64,000 nt of DNA from assembly GCA_020796225.1 (NCBI GenBank), contig CM036758.1, forward strand, positions 26,120,397-26,184,396, read 5' to 3'. The stretch comes from Arion vulgaris (lineage: Eukaryota; Mollusca; Gastropoda; Stylommatophora; Arionidae). A program made the translations under genes and the position numbers. How positions within the stretch are numbered: position 1 is the stretch's first letter; each line of letters opens with the position of its first letter. The notes beneath the pieces are model-generated. The model made no database searches. It worked only from the letters and a program-made list of their open reading frames with translations, and had not been told where the DNA came from. Positions 59,904 through 64,000 of the stretch are shown here, piece after piece.

Positions 59904-60075
59904 GAACTTGGATAGAGGATTGGAATGGCCAGAAAAAAAGCAGAACAAGAGGTGTATGCGTCGGTTCGTCAATCAACATCCATCTCGTACTGTTAGCCAC
60001 TGGACTCTGTTGGAGATATTGCGAAGGAGATCGGAGTACCAATGAACATGTTCCAAACTGAAAGTGAAAGTGAAA

Positions 60076-60249
60076 TATAATTGTTTAGTCAATGTTATGA
60101 TCAACTTTATATTTCTAATTTTGTTATTCATCTACAAGATATCATTGTAAAATTATTCAAGATTATAATGAAGACTTCAAAATGTTATATCATTTAGAAA
60201 TATAATACATATAAGCAATTCAGTGAATGATATATCCAAATCAGGGCTT
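60076..60249. other. Short spacer
   Basis: AT-rich, unassigned. Confidence 0.4.
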
Positions 60250-60965
60250 CATTTGGAAGGCTGCGTGTTGTTGTGTGGGAGCGGAAGGAGATAAGCGTAG
60301 CCACAAAGCTGACAGTTTACCGTACACTGGTGCTAGCCGAGCTATTGTACACCAGCGAGACATGGACAGTGTATAGCAGACACGCAAGAAAACTGAACCA
60401 CTTCCACATAAGCTGTCTACGCAGAATACTAAAAATAAACTGACAGGACAAAATTTCAGATACCGAAGTCCTCATATAAGAGCAAAGATCTCAAGCGTCA
60501 ACACCATATTGCAGAAGGCCCAAGTGAGATGGGCTAGTTCCGGTTCTCAGATGCCTCCCAAACGCATCGCATAAAAAGTTGATTTATTGCTAGCTTGAAG
60601 GGAGCAGACGATCAGTTGGTGGACAGAAAAGCGCTTCAAAGACACTCTTAAAGTATCTACGAAATGCTTGGAAACAGACACTACTTGCTGGGAATACCTT
60701 GCTCAAGATCGCCAAATGTGGCGCTGTAACAACACAAGAGGAACTCGCATAGCTGAAAATCGTCCAATCGTTCATGCGTAAAGTAAGCAAAATGAGAGAA
60801 AAGACAGAACACACAACACCCACATGTCTAGCCTCGATCATATATGCACCACCTGTGGTAGAGAATTGTGTTCGAAGATTGGACTTTACAGTCAACCTCC
60901 ACCCCCACCAGAGATGTGCAGCAACACACGTCTGAGACTGTTGTCATCATTGTTTGCAACGGATG
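60250..60965 (+). pseudogene. LINE-d: RT thumb to C-terminus, many frameshifts
   Basis: Reads ATKLTVYRTLVLAELLYTSE, TWTVYSRHARKLNHFHISCL and RRILKIN at 60310-60440, which is the region after the RT palm. Later come KRSVGGQ-like 'GSRRSVGGQK' and DTLKV-like blocks (about 60600-60660), and a decayed Cys/His end near 60840-60900 equivalent to the zinc-finger-like end at 52800. 3' sequence 'caacacacgtctgagactg' and 'cggatggctattattatt'. About 700 bp, inactive. Confidence 0.85.
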
Positions 60966-61356
60966 GCTATTATTATTGTAATAATTAGTCAAGATATATA
61001 ATTTGCATGTAGGGGATCCCAGAGACACCAATGGTATTTCACTGGTTCGCCTAGGGTTACAGTTTGAGAATCCCTGGTCATTTTGTAATCTCATGACAAA
61101 TCCCAGGATTATATACCCTGTCATTTCAAGGCAGATTTATTGAGTGATTAATTGATAGGGTCATCTCCATTGTACTTTGGTGAATAACAATGTGAACTCC
61201 CATTATTATATTATGTTTTCTGTCGAAAGATCTCAACGACTTCATATGAACTTCGCTGCACTGGTGAATATTCTCGACACAATATTCAATACATTTTATT
61301 TAATCTGTTTTCATTATTTTCTTTTCACCTGGCATCGGCTTGGAAATTTTATTTAC
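60966..61356. other. Spacer
   Basis: Unassigned AT-rich sequence. Confidence 0.4.
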
Positions 61357-61728
61357 TACAGTTATCAATGAAATTTGATCTACTACAGTTATCAATGAAA
61401 TTTGATCTACTACAGTTATCAATGAAATTTGATCTACTACAGTTATCAATGAAATTTGATCTACTACAGTTATCAATGACAGTTATCAATGAAATTTGAT
61501 CTACTACAGTTATCAATGAAATTTGATCTACTACAGTTATCAATGAAATTTGATCTACTACAGGTATCAATGACAGTTATCAATGAAATTTGATCTACTA
61601 CAGTTATCAATGAAATTTGATCTACTACAGCTATCAATGAAATTTGATCTACTACAGTTATCAATGAAATGTGATCTACTACAGTTATCAATGAAATTTG
61701 ATCTACTACAGTTATCAATGGTTCTTGT
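61357..61728. repeat. 27-bp tandem array, about 13 units
   Basis: 'actacagttatcaatgaaat' plus 'ttgatct'. A shorter 'tatcaatgacagttatcaatg' form at 61471-61490 and 61565-61585 recurs 94-95 bp apart, again pointing to block duplication. Confidence 0.96.
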
Positions 61729-61938
61729 ACTTGCTTATACTTGAACATATGACCTACTTTTATTTTAAGTCTCCAATACGACTAAAATCTCGATCTCACA
61801 TACAATGACATGAAGAATGTCTGAGAAAAATTTCCAATCGCTCCCACGGGAATGAACCGGTACCTATTATGTTAGACTAAGCAATGACTAGGGACAAGTG
61901 ATGGAAGATATATCTGTATATATGTGATTGATGTGTTG
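61729..61938. other. Short spacer
   Basis: Unassigned. Confidence 0.4.
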
Positions 61939-61939
61939 G

Positions 61940-62184
61940 GCACACCTTGAGAAGAAATGATCAACGAATATCAAAGCAGACATTGAAGTGGAATGCAAAG
62001 GGTTCAAGAAAGAGGACGACCTAAAGAGACCCTGAAACGAACTTTGCTGAGAGAGGCAGGAAATATCGGTCTCAGTTCCATGGATGAGATTGAGCGAGTT
62101 GCCCAGGATAGAGCGGTATAGAGAAATTACTTGCAGGCCCTATGTAACGTATAACGGTACGAGAGGAATTATTATTATTATTAT
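61940..62184 (+). mobile_element. LINE-c copy, best preserved
   Basis: Plus strand reads VGHTLRRNDQRISKQTLKWN, AKGSRKRGRPKETLKRTLLR, EAGNIGLSSMDEIERVAQDR, AV, stop, RNYLQALCNV. One stop only. It ends 'ggtacgagaggaattattat' with an (ATT)n tail. 5'-truncated at about 61940. Confidence 0.9.
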
Positions 62185-62525
62185 GTGATTGAAAGATTGT
62201 TTGTTTCATTGATTGACAGGTCTTCATTTCGGTGAGTAACCATGTTTGCTCCACTATATTTTTCCCACAGAAACAACTGAGTGAACAGCACACGAACATT
62301 CATTCATGCATTTCCTCTCTTTGTCTATCTTTCATGTGTATTACGCACATTGTAGTTAGAAATGTTAGACAATTTGTATTTGTCATTGTCATTTTTCAAG
62401 ATTTAATTCCAAAATCAATATATTTCATCTCTGATATAAAACAAATGTAGTTTATAATTACAAACTGGCTCTTTAGAGAAGGTATGGTAGCAGATAACTT
62501 TGCACATTTTGAGAGCTTTAACCAC
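62185..62525. other. Spacer
   Basis: Unassigned. Confidence 0.4.
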
Positions 62526-62527
62526 TC

Positions 62528-64000
62528 TTGATCACCTATGTGTTGATCTACAGAAGAAGGTGTCAACACTTACTCTCTAATTGTTGATCTACAAAAGAAG
62601 GTGTCCAGTCTTGCTCTCTAATTGTTGTTGGTCTACAGAAGGTGTCCAGTCTTGCTCTCTAGTTGTTGATCTACAGAAGAAGCTGTCCACACTTGCTCTC
62701 TAGTTGTTGATCTACAGATGAAGGTGTCAACACTTGCTCTCTAATTGTTGATCTACAGAAGAAGATGTCCAGTCTTGCTCTCTAGTTGTTGATCTACAGA
62801 AGAAGGTGTCAACACTTGCTCTCTAGTTGTTGATCTACAGAAGGTGTCCAGTCTTGCTCTCTAATTTTTGATCTACAGAAGAAGGTGTCCAGTCTTGCTC
62901 TCTAATTTTTGATCTACAGAAGAAGGTGTCCAGTCTTGCTCTCTAATTGTTGATCTACAGAAGAAGGTGTCCAGTCTTGCTCTCTAGTTGTTGATCTACA
63001 GAAGAAAGTGTCCAGTCTTGCTCTCTAGTTGTTGATCTACAGAAGAAGGTGTCCAGTCTTTCTCTCTAATTGTTGATCTACAGAAGGTGTCCAGTCTTGC
63101 TCTCTAATTGTTGATCTACAGAAGAAGGTGTCCAGTCTTGCTCTCTTGTTGTTGATCTACAGGAGAAGGTGTCCAGTCTTGCTCTCTAATTGTTGATCTA
63201 CAGAAGAAAGTGTCCAGTCTTGCTCTCTAGTTGTTGATCTACAGAAGAAAGTGTCCAGTCTTGCTCTCTTGTTGTTGATCTACAGGAGAAGGTGTCCACA
63301 CTTGCTCTCTAGTTGCTGATCTACAGGAGAAGGTGTCCACACTTGCTCTCTTGTTGTTGATCTACAGGAGAAGGTGTCCACACTTGCTCTCTTGTTGTTG
63401 ATCTACAGAAGAAGGTGTCCAGTCTTGCTCTCTAGTTGTTGATCTACAGGAGCAGGTGTCCACACTTGCTCTCTTGTTGTTGATCTACAGAAGAAGGTGT
63501 CCACACTTGCTCTCTTGTTGTTGATCTACAGGAGCAGGTGTCCACACTTGCTCTCTTGTTGTTGATCTACAGAAGAAGGTGTCCACACTTGCTCTCTTGT
63601 TGTTGATCTACAGAAGAAGGTGTCCAGTCTTGCTCTCTTGTTGTTGATCTACAGGAGCAGGTGTCCACACTTGCTCTCTTGTTGTTGATCTACAGAAGAA
63701 AGTGTCCAGTCTTGCTCTCTTGTTGTTGATCTACAGAAGAAGGTGTCCACACTTGCTCTCTTGTTGTTGATCTACAGAAGAAGGTGTCCACACTTGCTCT
63801 CTAGTTGTTGATCTACAGAAGAAGGTGTCCACACTTGCTCTCTAGTTGTTGATCTACAGAAGAAGGTGTCCACACTTGCTCTCTTGTTGTTGATCTACAG
63901 AAGAAGGTGTCCACACTTGCTCTCTTGTTGCTGATCTACAGGAGAAGGTGTCCAGTCTTGCTCTCTAGTTGTTGATCTACAGGAGAAGGTGTCCACACTT
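62528..64000. repeat. 41-bp tandem array, runs off the window end
   Basis: 'gttgatctacagaagaagg' plus 'tgtccacacttgctctctag' and t; 41 bp with 35-bp ('acagaaggtgtcc') and 42-bp forms. 'cagtc' and 'cacac', 'tctag' and 'tcttg', and 'agaagaagg', 'aggagaagg' and 'aggagcagg' are the common variants. The variants shift from left to right ('taattg' early, 'tcttgttg' late). At least 35 units are visible and the right end is unknown. Confidence 0.97.

Larger units (their letters stand above)
59380..60075 (+). pseudogene. LINE-e copy interrupted by SINE-A and by a hammerhead-repeat fragment
   Basis: Decayed RNase H end at 59385-59450 (matching FVPGHMGV and NERAD blocks), then DRVDT at about 59470. After SINE-A the ORF resumes as IDILNSLLERGRKENYYLNE and SMLAARFQELGLRIG. 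It is interrupted again at 59850-59902, then continues through RRFVNQHPSRTVSHWTLLEI to LRRRSEYQ. The tail is 'ctgaaagtgaaagtgaa'. Two separate insertions make it a useful relative clock. Confidence 0.87.

Overview
The window looks like repeat-dense DNA from an invertebrate animal nuclear genome. I found no intact host protein gene, rRNA, canonical tRNA gene or CRISPR. It holds tandem arrays of many unrelated units, 5'-truncated non-LTR retrotransposon (LINE) ends, tRNA-derived SINEs and a few terminal-inverted-repeat (TIR) DNA elements. The mix of SINEs and LINEs would suit a lophotrochozoan, possibly a heterobranch gastropod mollusc. That placement is a guess from general familiarity. Summing the intervals below, tandem arrays fill about a third of the window.

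The labels LINE-a to LINE-j and SINE-A to SINE-I are my own, for this window only. LINE-a has a (GAT)n tail. LINE-b has an (AACT)n tail. LINE-c has an (ATT)n tail. LINE-d ends in a zinc-finger-like motif. LINE-e and LINE-f carry an RNase H domain. LINE-g, LINE-h, LINE-i and LINE-j are other C-terminal types. Nearly every copy is only the last part of the reverse-transcriptase (RT) ORF, as expected from 5' truncation, and most carry frameshifts or stops.

Layout. 1-5.5 kb: a 58-bp array split by LINE-j, three related hAT-like elements (two inverted around a 16-bp array), then a 0.95-kb pyrimidine tract. 5.5-11 kb: SINEs, a MITE, and 11-bp and 48-bp arrays. 11.2-16.3 kb: a 5.1-kb satellite of 33/34-bp monomers with higher-order structure. 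16.9-31.3 kb: LINEs and SINEs nested in each other, with clear target-site duplications (TSDs), between short arrays. 31.7-33.6 kb: a 43-bp array next to LINE-a. 34-38.2 kb: SINEs, a foldback element and a ~700-bp TIR element. 38.2-40.9 kb: 95-bp and 69-bp arrays that are themselves amplified pieces of a LINE-a ORF. 41-50.6 kb: more LINE/SINE debris with 29-, 36-, 27- and 59-bp arrays. 50.6-62.2 kb: AT-rich DNA with LINE tails and 60-, 67- and 27-bp arrays. 62.5-64 kb: a 41-bp array running off the end.

The main biological point is satellite birth. At least three arrays (69/95 bp, 98 bp and 57 bp) can be traced to parts of LINEs or SINEs present elsewhere in the same window. Several nested insertions also give a relative order of retrotransposition. 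Long ORFs here, up to 594 aa, come from arrays whose period is a multiple of 3 and lacks stops; I do not call them genes.
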